A stretch of DNA of 32,678 nt from an uncultured Halieaceae bacterium (GTDB lineage Bacteria; Pseudomonadota; Gammaproteobacteria; Pseudomonadales; Halieaceae), in the NCBI GenBank assembly GCA_913031575.1, contig CAJWEV010000021.1, positions 1 through 32,678 of the forward strand. Reading direction: 5' to 3'. The stretch's first letter is position 1, and each line of letters opens with the position of its first letter. Positions 24,431 through 32,678 of the stretch are shown here, piece by piece. Made by a program: the position numbers and the translations under genes. The notes under the pieces are model-generated. The model saw only the letters and a program-made list of their open reading frames with translations. It made no database searches and had not been told where the DNA came from.

Positions 24431-26134
24431 ATGCGCCCGATAACAATAATTGTGGCTATTGCAATTCTTTCAATAACGCACGGCGTCCAAGCGGAAACAG
24501 TGGTCTACACAGCTAAGCTCATTCGAACGATGGAGCCAGCACTACCTGAGGCAACCGCCGTAGCGGTGGAAGACGGAAAAGTCTTAGCCGTTGGCTCCTT
24601 AAATAGTCTGAGTCCGCTGATTGCCGCACGAGGTGCGAGGATCGACCGACAGTTCGAAGACAAGGTCATGACCCCCGGCTTCATTGATCCTCATGTTCAC
24701 CCGACCCTGCCAGCGGTTTTGACGCAGTTCCCCTTTCTTGCGCCTGATGACTGGTACCTCCCCACAGGTGATTTCCCGGGAGCGACAACGCCCGAGCGCT
24801 ATCGAAGTGCGCTTCAAAATCTAGTCGCACAACATGACGACAAATCAGTGCCTTTTGTTGCTTTTGGCTATCACCCTCTGTGGCACGGGGAGGTGTGGCG
24901 GGATGATCTCAATGACTGGTTTGGCGATACGCCGGTCATGATTTGGCACCGCTCGTTTCATGAGCTCATCGGCAATGATGCCGCCTGGGAACTCCTCGGC
25001 GTCACCGAGGAAGATGCCGATGCCATTCATGAGGGCACCAACTGGGAGCGCGGTCATTTTTATGAGCTAGGGCTTCGCGCTGTCTTCCCGCGCATGGGCT
25101 TCCTGTTTGAACCCAAGCGTTACATGGGTGGCATGCAAAACTTCCTCTCGATGATGCACGAATCAGGGGTGACGACTGCTGCAGATATGGGCACCGGCAT
25201 TTTTGGCAACCCCGTTGGTGAAATTCAGGCAATAAAAGCCGCCGTAGCCAGTGACCCTGTCAGTGTTCGAGTGCTTCTCACACCCATCATTACCGATTTC
25301 ATTACGCGCCAAAAAACTGCGGAGCAAGCGCTTGCTGAAGTCCGCGAATGGCAAGCCATGAATGATGATCATGTGGCAGTGGGTAACCACTTCAAACTCA
25401 TGATTGATGGCGCGATCTTTTCGGGCCTTTCGCAGATGGGGTCACCTGGCTACCTCGATGGGCATACAGGCGTATGGATGGTCGATGTGCCCACACTCAA
25501 GAGATTCGCCAAAACATTCTGGGACGCTGGCTTTCAGATTCACGCTCACAGCAATGGTGATGCCGCCACGGCACGCTTCATTGATCTTCTGGACTACCTT
25601 TTGCGCGAGAGTCCTCGTGCTGATCACCGCATGACGCTTGAGCATTTTGCCTACAGTACGGAAGATCAAAACCGAAAGCTCGCGGCCCTTGGCGCGGCTG
25701 TCTCTGCAAACCCCTACTACCATTACATTCTGTCGGAGATGTATAGCGGCGATTGGCTAGGCCCCGATCGGGGGCCACAAATGGTGCGACTGGGCTCCTT
25801 GGAATCAAAAGGCGTTCCGGTCGGACTCCATTCCGACAGTCCCATGGCGCCGCTCTCACCGCTGACGCTGATGTGGACGGCAGTAGCGCGCGAAAATATA
25901 TCGGGCGAAAAAACGGGACAAGGTGAAGTAATGAGTCGATACGGTGCGCTGAAAGCCATTACCATCGATGCAGCGTGGATCTTGGGGCTCGAAGACTCTA
26001 TCGGCTCAATACGAGCAGGAAAGGCGGCGGACTTTACTGTGCTGGCGGCGGATCCTCTGACCGTGCCACTTGAACAATTACGATCAATTGAGGTCATCGG
26101 CACCGTCTTCGCCGGTACCGCATACCAAAACTAA
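24431..26134 (+). CDS. Exported amidohydrolase family protein (YtcJ-like)
   Basis: 567 residues. GGGAGG precedes ATG 24431 by a few bases. Residues 1-21 form a signal peptide with cleavage near VQA, so the enzyme is probably periplasmic. It belongs to the metal-dependent amidohydrolase superfamily: metal motif DPHVH (86-90), HAHSNGD (371-377), a histidine near 405 in LEHF, and SDSPM (468-472), with the closing GSIRAGKAADFTVL strand. The YtcJ/Amidohydro_3 subgroup fits by length and by HSNGD, but substrates of this subgroup are mostly unknown. The gap and the dyad before it suggest a promoter separate from the block upstream. It lies 17 bases before the oxidoreductase gene, so these two may be co-transcribed. 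Confidence 0.85.
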   Translation: MRPITIIVAIAILSITHGVQAETVVYTAKLIRTMEPALPEATAVAVEDGKVLAVGSLNSLSPLIAARGARIDRQFEDKVMTPGFIDPHVHPTLPAVLTQFPFLAPDDWYLPTGDFPGATTPERYRSALQNLVAQHDDKSVPFVAFGYHPLWHGEVWRDDLNDWFGDTPVMIWHRSFHELIGNDAAWELLGVTEEDADAIHEGTNWERGHFYELGLRAVFPRMGFLFEPKRYMGGMQNFLSMMHESGVTTAADMGTGIFGNPVGEIQAIKAAVASDPVSVRVLLTPIITDFITRQKTAEQALAEVREWQAMNDDHVAVGNHFKLMIDGAIFSGLSQMGSPGYLDGHTGVWMVDVPTLKRFAKTFWDAGFQIHAHSNGDAATARFIDLLDYLLRESPRADHRMTLEHFAYSTEDQNRKLAALGAAVSANPYYHYILSEMYSGDWLGPDRGPQMVRLGSLESKGVPVGLHSDSPMAPLSPLTLMWTAVARENISGEKTGQGEVMSRYGALKAITIDAAWILGLEDSIGSIRAGKAADFTVLAADPLTVPLEQLRSIEVIGTVFAGTAYQN

Positions 26135-26151
26135 TAACCGAGGATAAGCTT

Positions 26152-27228
26152 ATGAGCGCTCTGGCAGCTCCTTTCACCTTTGCCAACGGATCGACCATTA
26201 AGAACCGCTACATGCTCGCCGCCCTGACCAATCTGCAGAGCGGTGCTGACGGCGTACTCAGTGATGACGAGTACCACTGGCTTACCCGCAGAGCCGAGGG
26301 TGGGTTTGGACTAACTATGACCTGTGCAACCTCAGTACAGCACCGAGGTGTTGGGTTCCCTGGGCAGCTAGGCGCACACGAAGATCTACACTTAGACGGT
26401 CTTTCGCGGCTCGCGGAAGGGATAAAGGCGCACGACAGCCATGCGGTGGTCCAACTCCACCACGGCGGCATGCGTGCCATGGGTAGCTACTGCGACGATG
26501 TGCCAATGTGCCCCTCTGACGATGAGTCGACGGGATCGAAAGCCATGACCGTTGAAGAAGTAGAAGGGTTTATCGAGGACTGTATTGCTGCCGCCGTTCG
26601 TAGTCAGCGAGCAGGGTTCGATGGCGTTCAACTCCACGGTGCGCATGGCTACCTTCTCGCACAGTTCCTAAGCCCCCAGTTCAATCGCCGCGATGACGCT
26701 TATGGCGGCTCTTCCGAGAAGCGTGCAAAAGTACTGTTCGACATCATTGCCGGTATCAACCAAGCCTGTGGTCGCGAGTTCAGTTTGGGGGTCCGCCTAT
26801 CGCCCGAGCGCTTTGGCCAACGGACAGAGGAAATTCGCGACCTTGCATCGGAACTCCTCGTCGATCCTCGCTTGGATTATCTTGATATGTCGCTCTGGGA
26901 CGTTTTCAAAGACGCGAAGGATGAAGCCTTCGCCGGACAGTCGCTCCTCAAAGTGTTCACCGACCTGCCTCGAAAAGGAGTCGCACTGGGTGCAGCCGGC
27001 AAGCTGTACTCAGCGGAGGCTTGTGAGAAAGCCATAGAAAGTGGTTTGGACTTTGTCCTCGTAGGCCGTGCAGCGGTTATCCATGCTGACTTCCCGAGGC
27101 AAGCACTGACAAATGCGGATTTCGAAATGCACAGCCTGCCGGTCACCAGAGAACACTTGGCGGCTCAGGGGCTAGGACCCAAATTCATCGATTACATGGC
27201 GACCTGGGATGGGTTTGTCGCCGCCTAA
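26152..27228 (+). CDS. Old Yellow Enzyme-family NADH:flavin oxidoreductase
   Basis: 358 residues with the FMN-binding TIM barrel of the Old Yellow Enzyme family. Visible motifs are an N-terminal IKNRYMLAALT, VVQLHHGG at 99-106, GFDGVQLHGAHGYLLAQFLS at 155-174 with the substrate-binding HGAH, then PQFNRRDDAYGGS, and the phosphate-binding C-terminal FVLVGRAA. The family reduces activated C=C bonds or acts as a 2,4-dienoyl-CoA reductase, but no C-terminal iron-sulfur extension is present, so the single-domain type applies. No signal peptide, so cytoplasmic. The start at 26152 gives the usual N-terminus of the family. It ends 12 bases before the convergent gloC stop. Substrate cannot be deduced. 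Confidence 0.88.
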   Translation: MSALAAPFTFANGSTIKNRYMLAALTNLQSGADGVLSDDEYHWLTRRAEGGFGLTMTCATSVQHRGVGFPGQLGAHEDLHLDGLSRLAEGIKAHDSHAVVQLHHGGMRAMGSYCDDVPMCPSDDESTGSKAMTVEEVEGFIEDCIAAAVRSQRAGFDGVQLHGAHGYLLAQFLSPQFNRRDDAYGGSSEKRAKVLFDIIAGINQACGREFSLGVRLSPERFGQRTEEIRDLASELLVDPRLDYLDMSLWDVFKDAKDEAFAGQSLLKVFTDLPRKGVALGAAGKLYSAEACEKAIESGLDFVLVGRAAVIHADFPRQALTNADFEMHSLPVTREHLAAQGLGPKFIDYMATWDGFVAA

Positions 27229-27240
27229 GCGGTCTTATAC

Positions 27241-27891
27241 TTAGCCAAACCGGGCGTCAGCAACAAACGGGTTGGTTGCACGTTCGCGACCGAAGGTGGA
27301 ATCCGGCCCGTGTCCGGGAACGAACTGAACGTTATCTCCGAGCGGAAATAGCTTTTCTCTTATCGAGTGAATAAGTTCGTCGTGGTTACCTTTTGGAAAG
27401 TCGGTGCGCCCGATAGAGCCAGCAAAGATAACATCACCCACCCAAGCTAATCGCTGTGCTCCGTCAAAAAAGACCACGTGTCCTGGGGTGTGGCCTGGGC
27501 AGTGGATAACCGCAAGCTCAAGAGCACCGACTGTCACAGTATCACCATCAACAAGCCAACGGTCAGGCTCAAAAGCTTCAGCCATGGGGAAGCCTGACAT
27601 CTCGCACCACTTGGGTAGATTATCGATCCAAAACCGATCACCCTCCTCCGGACCTTCGATAGGAACCTGCCACTCTTTACGCAAGACGTCCGCTGCAGCG
27701 CAGTGATCCATGTGTCCGTGAGTGAGCAAAATCTTCTCTACCTTAGCGCCCATCTTTTCGATGGCAGCCTTGATGCGATCGGTATCACCACCGGGATCGA
27801 CCACCGCGGCCAACCCTGTGGTCTCGCACTTAATAATCGAGCAGTTCTGCTGGTAGGGCGTTACCGGGACAACAGTGACCGACAGGCTCAT
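27241..27891 (-). CDS. gloC: Type II glyoxalase, GloC/YcbL-like metallo-beta-lactamase-fold hydrolase
   Basis: 216 residues, close in length and sequence to E. coli YcbL (GloC), a cytoplasmic hydroxyacylglutathione hydrolase that completes methylglyoxal detoxification by cleaving S-lactoylglutathione. The metal site is whole: THGHMDH (57-63), HCPGHTPGH (130-138, H134), D153 in GDVIF and H194 in PGHG. Other YcbL-like signatures are TPYQQNC, VDPGGD, GRTDFPKG and TNPF near the end. It lacks the C-terminal helical domain of GloB, as expected for GloC. Its ATG overlaps the symporter stop as ATGA, so both are read from one message. It converges with the oxidoreductase gene. Confidence 0.88.
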   Translation of the reverse strand: MSLSVTVVPVTPYQQNCSIIKCETTGLAAVVDPGGDTDRIKAAIEKMGAKVEKILLTHGHMDHCAAADVLRKEWQVPIEGPEEGDRFWIDNLPKWCEMSGFPMAEAFEPDRWLVDGDTVTVGALELAVIHCPGHTPGHVVFFDGAQRLAWVGDVIFAGSIGRTDFPKGNHDELIHSIREKLFPLGDNVQFVPGHGPDSTFGRERATNPFVADARFG

Positions 27892-29192
27892 GAAGCTGTT
27901 CTCTGGGTTTCATCGTCACCCTCAATATCGGCGTCAGGGTCATTGAAGATCACTTCATCGAGTTGCCCTTCATGGTAGGCCACGACGGTCGATACCGTGG
28001 CATCACCCGTCACGTTCACCGCTGTTCTCACCATATCCAATAAACGATCGACACCGAGAATAAGCGCAATCCCTTCTACTGGCAGACCCGCTTGCGTCAA
28101 TACGAGTGACAGCATGATTAAGCCTGCGCTGGGTACCGCGGCAGTCCCAATAGACGCCAAGGTGGCGGTGAGAACGACCATTAGAAGCTGGCTGCTGGAG
28201 AGGTCAATGGAGTACACCTGCGCGATGAATACGGTGGCAACCCCTTGCATGATAGCGGTGCCATCCATATTGATAGTTGCGCCCAGGGGCACAGAAAAAC
28301 CAGCGACACTTTTATTTACGCCGAGTCGCTTCTCAACGGTTCGGAGCGTAACGGGTAAGGTTGCCCCCGATGATGAAGTAGAAAAAGCAAAGGCCCAGAC
28401 GCGGCGCATCTTCTGTCGCAAAATGGCAGGAGACAGCGGCGTTAGTGTGCGTAAAACCAGACCGTAAACCACCAATCCATGGAACAAGAGCACACCAAGC
28501 AGGGTAAAGAAGTAGGCTGCCAAATCGAAAATGGTGCCAAACCCCATAGTGGCAAAAAGCTTGGTCAGTAGGGCGAAAACACCGTAAGGCGCCAGTTCAA
28601 TCAATACTCCCACCATTTTCATCACAACGACTTCCATATCCTGGAACCAGGCAATCAAACGCTGGCCTGCCTCACCGGCACGTGTCAGTGCAAAGCCTAC
28701 GAGCAAGGCGAACACGATCACCTGAAGCATGTTGCCTTCGGCCATGGCGGCGACAGGGTTGGTCGGGAAAATATTGATTAATGTTTCTTTGATGGGCGGC
28801 GCTTCCTTTGGAACAAAGTCGGAACTCGCAACGGCATTTACGCCCTCGCCGGGTCCAACAGCAAGGGCAATCGCCAGACCCAAGCTCACAGCGATACAGG
28901 TCGTGACGAGATAAAGCCCCAAGGTCTTTCCTGCGATGGGTCCCATGCGACTGCTGGCCCCGAGAGCCGCCATGCCGCAAATCAGGGATACCAGAACCAG
29001 TGGCACGACGAGTAACTTCAGTGACGCAATGAAAATCCGACCGAGCACATCGAACAGGCCCATCACCATGCCGTTGTATAAAAATCCGTAAAGGCCGCTT
29101 TCTGGACTGAGTAACCCCAAGACCACCTCTAGGACGGACCCAAGACCAATCCCCAAAACCATTGCCAGTAAAATTCGGTTGGTTAATGACAT
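27888..29192 (-). CDS. Dicarboxylate/amino acid:cation symporter (DAACS, glutamate/aspartate type)
   Basis: 434 residues from the ATG at 29192, whose GAGGAG lies inside the end of the upstream gene; a TTG at 29207 is rejected. This is an inner-membrane secondary transporter of the SLC1/GltP family with the usual hydrophobic helices and two hairpins. Signatures: STSSSGATLP (271-280), NMDGTA (308-313) and DMVRTAVNVTGD (386-397). D386, R389, N393 and D397 match D394, R397, N401 and D405 of GltPh. The arginine binds the side-chain carboxylate, so glutamate, aspartate or a similar acid is the probable substrate. Sodium or proton coupling cannot be decided. Two bases separate it from the Kazal-like gene and four bases overlap gloC. 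Confidence 0.92.
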   Translation of the reverse strand: MSLTNRILLAMVLGIGLGSVLEVVLGLLSPESGLYGFLYNGMVMGLFDVLGRIFIASLKLLVVPLVLVSLICGMAALGASSRMGPIAGKTLGLYLVTTCIAVSLGLAIALAVGPGEGVNAVASSDFVPKEAPPIKETLINIFPTNPVAAMAEGNMLQVIVFALLVGFALTRAGEAGQRLIAWFQDMEVVVMKMVGVLIELAPYGVFALLTKLFATMGFGTIFDLAAYFFTLLGVLLFHGLVVYGLVLRTLTPLSPAILRQKMRRVWAFAFSTSSSGATLPVTLRTVEKRLGVNKSVAGFSVPLGATINMDGTAIMQGVATVFIAQVYSIDLSSSQLLMVVLTATLASIGTAAVPSAGLIMLSLVLTQAGLPVEGIALILGVDRLLDMVRTAVNVTGDATVSTVVAYHEGQLDEVIFNDPDADIEGDDETQRTAS

Positions 29193-29194
29193 GT

Positions 29195-29503
29195 TTACTC
29201 CTCGCAAGGTTCAGGTCGCCAGGCACTGACAGCGATATCAGCACAGGCATTACAGGCCGAAGGGTACGTGTTAATCGACCCCAACTCCATCACGGCGCAG
29301 ACCGGTTCGTATTGCATCGTGCATATCTTAGGTCTTGGCTCCTCGCATTGAATATTTTGTAGTTCTGGAACCTCAGACACCTGAAGATCGACCGGGCCTT
29401 GCCCAAAAAGATCTGAAGGCAACGCGGTGCAGGCCGTGACTAAAGTCAGACAGACCAGCACACCCAGCCCAGTGCTTAACAAACGTACCAAGTCGATATT
29501 CAT
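29195..29503 (-). CDS. Small lipoprotein with Kazal-like domain
   Basis: 102 residues from ATG 29503, with a purine-rich GAGAGA about ten bases upstream. In-frame starts further upstream add a poor leader. Signal peptide ends in lipobox LVTAC with C25. Six cysteines follow (C53, C61, C69, C84, C87, C100). The segment C61-TMQYEPVC69 and Y80-x3-C84-x2-C87 match the Kazal serine-protease-inhibitor pattern. The loop between C69 and C84 is longer than usual and the domain is short. Kazal-type domains in gammaproteobacteria are mostly of unknown role; protease inhibition at the cell surface is one option. Its stop TAA is two bases from the symporter ATG and its last codons hold that gene's ribosome binding site, so the two are translationally linked. 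Confidence 0.8.
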   Translation of the reverse strand: MNIDLVRLLSTGLGVLVCLTLVTACTALPSDLFGQGPVDLQVSEVPELQNIQCEEPRPKICTMQYEPVCAVMELGSINTYPSACNACADIAVSAWRPEPCEE

Positions 29504-29542
29504 TGAGCACAATCTCTCTACTATCCCTGGCGTACCCGCCAT

Positions 29543-30559
29543 CTAAAACGACATCAGCTCATCGCGTCTTTCGATCAATACTGCCTGCCGCTGACTGAGT
29601 GTCGCGGAAGTCGCGGCCGACACCAATACCGCACAGGCGCGTGACATGCGATCTTGTGACTTAATCGAGGGTGCAGATAGTTTTTTTGCGATAGACACCA
29701 TATCGGTCATGTTTGCCCAGCAGTTCAGTACAACATCACAGCCTGCTTGCTGTGACGCTAGGGCAAGCTCGCCTATTTCACCCGACAAAGCTTTCATATC
29801 GAGATCGTCACTCATCAAAAGGCCATTAAAACCGATCTTTTTTCGGATGACCTGATCAATGACGTTAGGTGATAAGGTGGCGCATTGGTCGGCATCCCAG
29901 GCATCAAAAATGACATGGGCGGTCATGGCCATCAGCGCGCCGCTCAATGCCTGAAATGGTAAGAGGTCCGCCGATAGCTCGGCATCTGATGCACTTACGC
30001 GCGGTAAATCCTTGTGTGAGTCCACGACTGAGCGGCCGTGACCCGGTATGTGTTTAATCACACCCTCAACCCCACCGGCCCTCAGACCGACCAAACAGGC
30101 CTCACCGAGTGCCGCCACGTGATCCGGGTTTTGTGAAAAAGCGCGGTCTCCAATGACGTCGTGAGCACCCGCTACAGGTACATCGAGGACGGGCGCACAG
30201 GTGACGGTAATACCGACCTCCGCCAAGTCGAGTGCTAAAGCCTCGAAGTTCAACGCACACGCCTCTAGACCGCGGCTCGGATCGTGCGTAAAAAGAGCTT
30301 CAAAGATGGCTGCGGAAGGATAGGCAGGCCACTCTGGCGCTTGCATACGGGCGACTCTGCCGCCTTCCTGATCGATCAGGATCGGTAATTGGTCCCGGCC
30401 GGTGAGCGAGCGCAAGTCATCGGTCAGCGCACGAAGCTGACTCCGTTGCTCTACATTGCGACCAAACAGGATAAAGCCAAATGGCTTACTTTCTTTGAAG
30501 AAATCTCGCTCTGTAGCCGAGAGCGTTGTCCCTCCTAAGCCAAAAATCGCCGGCGTCAT
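29543..30559 (-). CDS. nagZ: Beta-N-acetylhexosaminidase NagZ
   Basis: Glycoside hydrolase family 3 enzyme that removes N-acetylglucosamine from anhydromuropeptides in cytoplasmic peptidoglycan recycling. 338 residues against 341 in E. coli. ATG 30559 is chosen: a GGGAAGGG stretch lies upstream on the minus strand, and the in-frame extension to 30784 adds 75 Cys-rich, unrelated residues and overlaps sixA. Motifs: LIDQEGGRVARM (61-72), KHIPGHG (169-175, usual KHFPGHG), D180 and H182 in DSHKDLP forming the mobile acid/base loop, and nucleophile D251 in MSDDLDM. The gene follows sixA by 136 bases and precedes the Kazal-like gene by 39 bases. Recycling rather than chitin degradation is inferred from size and lack of a signal peptide. 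Confidence 0.92.
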   Translation of the reverse strand: MTPAIFGLGGTTLSATERDFFKESKPFGFILFGRNVEQRSQLRALTDDLRSLTGRDQLPILIDQEGGRVARMQAPEWPAYPSAAIFEALFTHDPSRGLEACALNFEALALDLAEVGITVTCAPVLDVPVAGAHDVIGDRAFSQNPDHVAALGEACLVGLRAGGVEGVIKHIPGHGRSVVDSHKDLPRVSASDAELSADLLPFQALSGALMAMTAHVIFDAWDADQCATLSPNVIDQVIRKKIGFNGLLMSDDLDMKALSGEIGELALASQQAGCDVVLNCWANMTDMVSIAKKLSAPSIKSQDRMSRACAVLVSAATSATLSQRQAVLIERRDELMSF

Positions 30560-30695
30560 CGCGACGGCCCTTCCCAAACTGAGAATCTGATTATCGGGCC
30601 GACAAGCACAGCGCATCCTCGATTGAAAGGCGGTATCGAAACTGTAGCAGTGGCTAGCGTATGAGCACGTTTCGACTGGCTGTATGGTGCTGCTT

Positions 30696-31220
30696 TCACA
30701 GCAATTTCCCTGATTTGGGTGTATACATACTGACGCAACGACCTCTTCCAGGCGCGCGCACGGACGCACCCCATGAGTCGTCATAAAAGCGCAACCAAAG
30801 CCATCCCGCTGTCGGTAGGTTAGAGAGTGCCAGTGCTGGGCACAGAAAATTGGAGAGCTCAGTCATGGCAGGATTGTGGCCGATGAGAGCAATACTGTCT
30901 AAGCCATAATTGGCAGCGGCTATCCAATCAATGAGGTCCGTCTCATCAAAGGTGTAAAGGGCATCGTCATAACTCGGCACCTGCTCGCTGACTATTGGCC
31001 AGCCAATCTTTAAGCCATCGAAGGTCTCGCGTGCACGTCGGGCGGTGCTGACGAAAAACAGCGGTGTCTCGTGCCCGCTAACCTCAATCTCCCTGTGCAT
31101 AGACCGGCCAACGAGGGACGCAGCATGACGACCGCGGCCATTCAACGGCCGTTGGTGATCGGACAGGTCAGGGTGCTCCCAGGAGGATTTCGCGTGACGA
31201 ATGAGGTGTAGCTGTCTCAA
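30696..31220 (-). CDS. sixA: SixA-like histidine phosphatase
   Basis: 174 residues of the histidine phosphatase superfamily in its short, SixA-like form with RHAKSSW. The catalytic set is present: R8-H9 (phospho-acceptor), R61-R62 region in STARRARETF and H115 in IGHNP. SixA dephosphorylates phosphohistidine proteins, in E. coli NPr of the nitrogen phosphotransferase system. The start appears to be TTG at 31220, since no upstream start exists in frame and the next ATG (codon 41) would remove the catalytic motif. It lies 30 bases after the tyrS stop. The C-terminal 25 residues are Arg/Gly-rich and unlike E. coli SixA, so the exact substrate is open. Confidence 0.82.
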   Translation of the reverse strand: MRQLHLIRHAKSSWEHPDLSDHQRPLNGRGRHAASLVGRSMHREIEVSGHETPLFFVSTARRARETFDGLKIGWPIVSEQVPSYDDALYTFDETDLIDWIAAANYGLDSIALIGHNPAMTELSNFLCPALALSNLPTAGWLWLRFYDDSWGASVRAPGRGRCVSMYTPKSGKLL

Positions 31221-31250
31221 GAGAGCAGGCTTCCAACTGTCAACATGGAT

Positions 31251-32537
31251 TCACTCCACAACGAACAGGTGGACCTTTTTCTTGCCTAGACGTGCAATGA
31301 AATAACGCCCGTGCATAGCAGCTACAGGCGCAAAGCAGGACGCAGGATCGGCATTATTCTCGGCCGATACTGAGACACCATTGATCGATACCGCCGACCG
31401 ACCCAGTGCATCTTTGACCTGTTTACCCGACGTAGCCATACCCGCGTCGGTCAACAATTGCGTGAGGGTCTCCGGCATCGCTTTTCGGGTGATTACCGAG
31501 CTGGGTAATCCATCTAGGCTCAGCTGGGCGAGATCTGACTCCGATAAGCTCGACTCATCGCCGCTGAACATCGCGGATGTGATGCGCTCAGCTGCCTCTA
31601 GCCCACCATCGCCATGAACGACCCGTGTTACCTCACGCGCCAATACACGCTGCGCCTCAGGCCGACCCTCGCGCTCAGCATCTTCCTGCGCCAGAGCATC
31701 GATGGCCTCGACCGTCAAAAAGGTGAAGTATTTGAGGAATTTGTACACGTCGGCATCCGCTGTGCTCAACCAGAACTGATAGAAGGCGTACGGTGATGTT
31801 TTTCCCGCATCCAGCCAAATCGTCCCTGACTCAGTCTTGCCGAACTTTGTCCCGTCGGCCTTGGTAACCAGGGGCATGGTCAGTCCCTGCACCGATGCTC
31901 CGTTCATTCTCCGAGTAAGGTCAATCCCGCCCGTAATATTGCCCCATTGATCAGAGCCACCAATTTGGAGCTCACAGTCAAAGCGTCTATTCAGCTCAGT
32001 AAAGTCAAACGACTGCAAAATCATGTAAGTGAATTCAGTGAAACTAATCCCCGCACCCTCGCGCTCGATTCGCTGCTTCACAGACTCCTTTGCGATCATG
32101 TTGTTGACGGAAAAGTGCTTACCGACATCGCGCAAAAAAGTCAGTACGTCGACATCAGCGGTCCAATCGAGGTTATTAGCCATGATGGCAGCGGCATCGC
32201 CATCGAATGAAAGAAACTGAGACATCTGGCGACGTAGGCGTTCAACCCAGCCGGCCACCACATCGGGCGTATTCAATACACGCTCCTGAGCTTTGAAGCT
32301 GGGATCGCCGATTAAACCTGTTGCACCGCCAACAAGCGCGATGGGCGTATGGCCCGCTAGTTGAAATCGCTTGAGCGTAAGCAGAGGGACGAGTGAGCCA
32401 ATGTGCAGACTGTCAGCTGTAGGATCAAACCCGCAATACAGGGTCCGTGGCTTCTCGGCTAACCACGCCTCGAATGTTGCATCGCCTGTGGTCTGAAACA
32501 CTAAGCCTCGCGCTTTAAGATCCTCAAAAAGACCCAT
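31251..32537 (-). CDS. tyrS: Tyrosyl-tRNA synthetase
   Basis: Class I aminoacyl-tRNA synthetase that charges tRNA-Tyr in the cytoplasm. 428 residues, near the 424 of E. coli TyrS. The class I signatures are HIGS (45-48) and KFGKT (231-235, equivalent of KMSKS). The tyrosine-binding region has LYCGFDPTADSLHIG, NMIAKESVK, FTYMILQSFDF and QIGGSDQWGN (191-200). An S4 RNA-binding domain occupies about 360-425. The start has AAGGTGAT just upstream on the minus strand. Downstream on the same strand come sixA and nagZ. It stands divergent from whatever begins near 32662. Confidence 0.96.
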   Translation of the reverse strand: MGLFEDLKARGLVFQTTGDATFEAWLAEKPRTLYCGFDPTADSLHIGSLVPLLTLKRFQLAGHTPIALVGGATGLIGDPSFKAQERVLNTPDVVAGWVERLRRQMSQFLSFDGDAAAIMANNLDWTADVDVLTFLRDVGKHFSVNNMIAKESVKQRIEREGAGISFTEFTYMILQSFDFTELNRRFDCELQIGGSDQWGNITGGIDLTRRMNGASVQGLTMPLVTKADGTKFGKTESGTIWLDAGKTSPYAFYQFWLSTADADVYKFLKYFTFLTVEAIDALAQEDAEREGRPEAQRVLAREVTRVVHGDGGLEAAERITSAMFSGDESSLSESDLAQLSLDGLPSSVITRKAMPETLTQLLTDAGMATSGKQVKDALGRSAVSINGVSVSAENNADPASCFAPVAAMHGRYFIARLGKKKVHLFVVE

Positions 32538-32661
32538 GTCATCACCTTCTACTGAATTTCTTACATCTCAACAAAGCGACCCATAAAAAAAAGGCGTCTA
32601 ATCATTGGTCCGCCGCTGGAGCCATTAATGTCCGCTCTATTGTCGGTTATGATGCAGGGCA

Positions 32662-32678
32662 ATGAATAGCCCCTCAAC
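32662..32678 (+). CDS. Possible first codons of a divergent gene, cut by right edge
   Basis: ATG at 32662 opens a frame MNSPS that runs off the window after 17 bases. AGGG lies just upstream. In many gammaproteobacteria the gene divergent from tyrS is an M23-type peptidase, but five residues cannot show this. The 124 bases 32538-32661 between tyrS and this ATG hold an A-run at 32584-32592 and no clear hairpin; TATGAT at about 32648 might be a -10 element but is very close to the ATG. Confidence 0.3.

Noticed and set aside
30560-30784. N-terminal extension of NagZ by 75 residues
   Set aside because: The extra part is Cys-rich, unlike NagZ and overlaps sixA. ATG 30559 has a ribosome binding site and gives the family's normal length.
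1-32678. tRNA, rRNA, riboswitch or insertion sequence
   Set aside because: No tRNA-like cloverleaf, transposase or terminal repeats were noticed on reading. A covariance-model scan was not possible, so small RNAs cannot be excluded.

Overview
The window looks like the chromosome of a marine-type gammaproteobacterium. The housekeeping genes (RNase II, asnS, cinA, pdxH, nagZ, sixA, tyrS, the GloC-type glyoxalase II) are of gammaproteobacterial type, spacing is tight and GC appears moderately above 50% (by eye, not computed). The OM60/NOR5 (Halieaceae) group is my best guess, from general gene style only.

Layout. (1) 1-9577, mostly housekeeping: a PIN-PhoH ATPase cut by the left edge (minus), RNase II, AsnRS and CinA (plus), PdxH (minus), gamma-glutamyltranspeptidase (plus) and a double-hotdog thioesterase (minus). 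(2) 9714-24371, thirteen co-directional genes in one 14.7-kb block. Neighbours overlap or lie within 17 bp of each other, with repeated ATGA/GTGA and TAATG junctions. (3) 24431-27228: an exported YtcJ-like amidohydrolase and an Old Yellow Enzyme-type oxidoreductase (plus). (4) 27241-32537, minus strand: tyrS, sixA, nagZ, a Kazal-like lipoprotein, a glutamate/aspartate-type cation symporter and gloC. The first 17 bases of a possible divergent gene lie at the right edge.

The 9714-24371 block is the part worth attention. It encodes a periplasmic TPR protein with a TonB-C-like end, a Gly/Ser-rich lipoprotein, a second lipoprotein, two single-span inner-membrane proteins (TPR+PEGA, and five PEGA repeats plus a formylglycine-generating-enzyme fold lacking both catalytic cysteines), a small exported protein, a MotA/TolQ/ExbB channel, a degenerate Hsp70/actin-like protein, two VWA proteins, two more lipoproteins and an M48 metalloprotease lipoprotein. 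The VWA proteins begin with a helix resembling ExbD/TolR (SFLD, with the Asp) and continue through a coiled coil to the VWA domain. No ordinary exbD, tolR, tonB or pal is present.

Inference: the block encodes a proton-driven, envelope-spanning assembly. The channel and the two ExbD-like/VWA proteins would be the motor, the PEGA/TPR proteins the periplasmic scaffold, the lipoproteins outer-membrane partners, and the Hsp70-like protein a cytosolic partner. The substrate and purpose cannot be read from the sequence.
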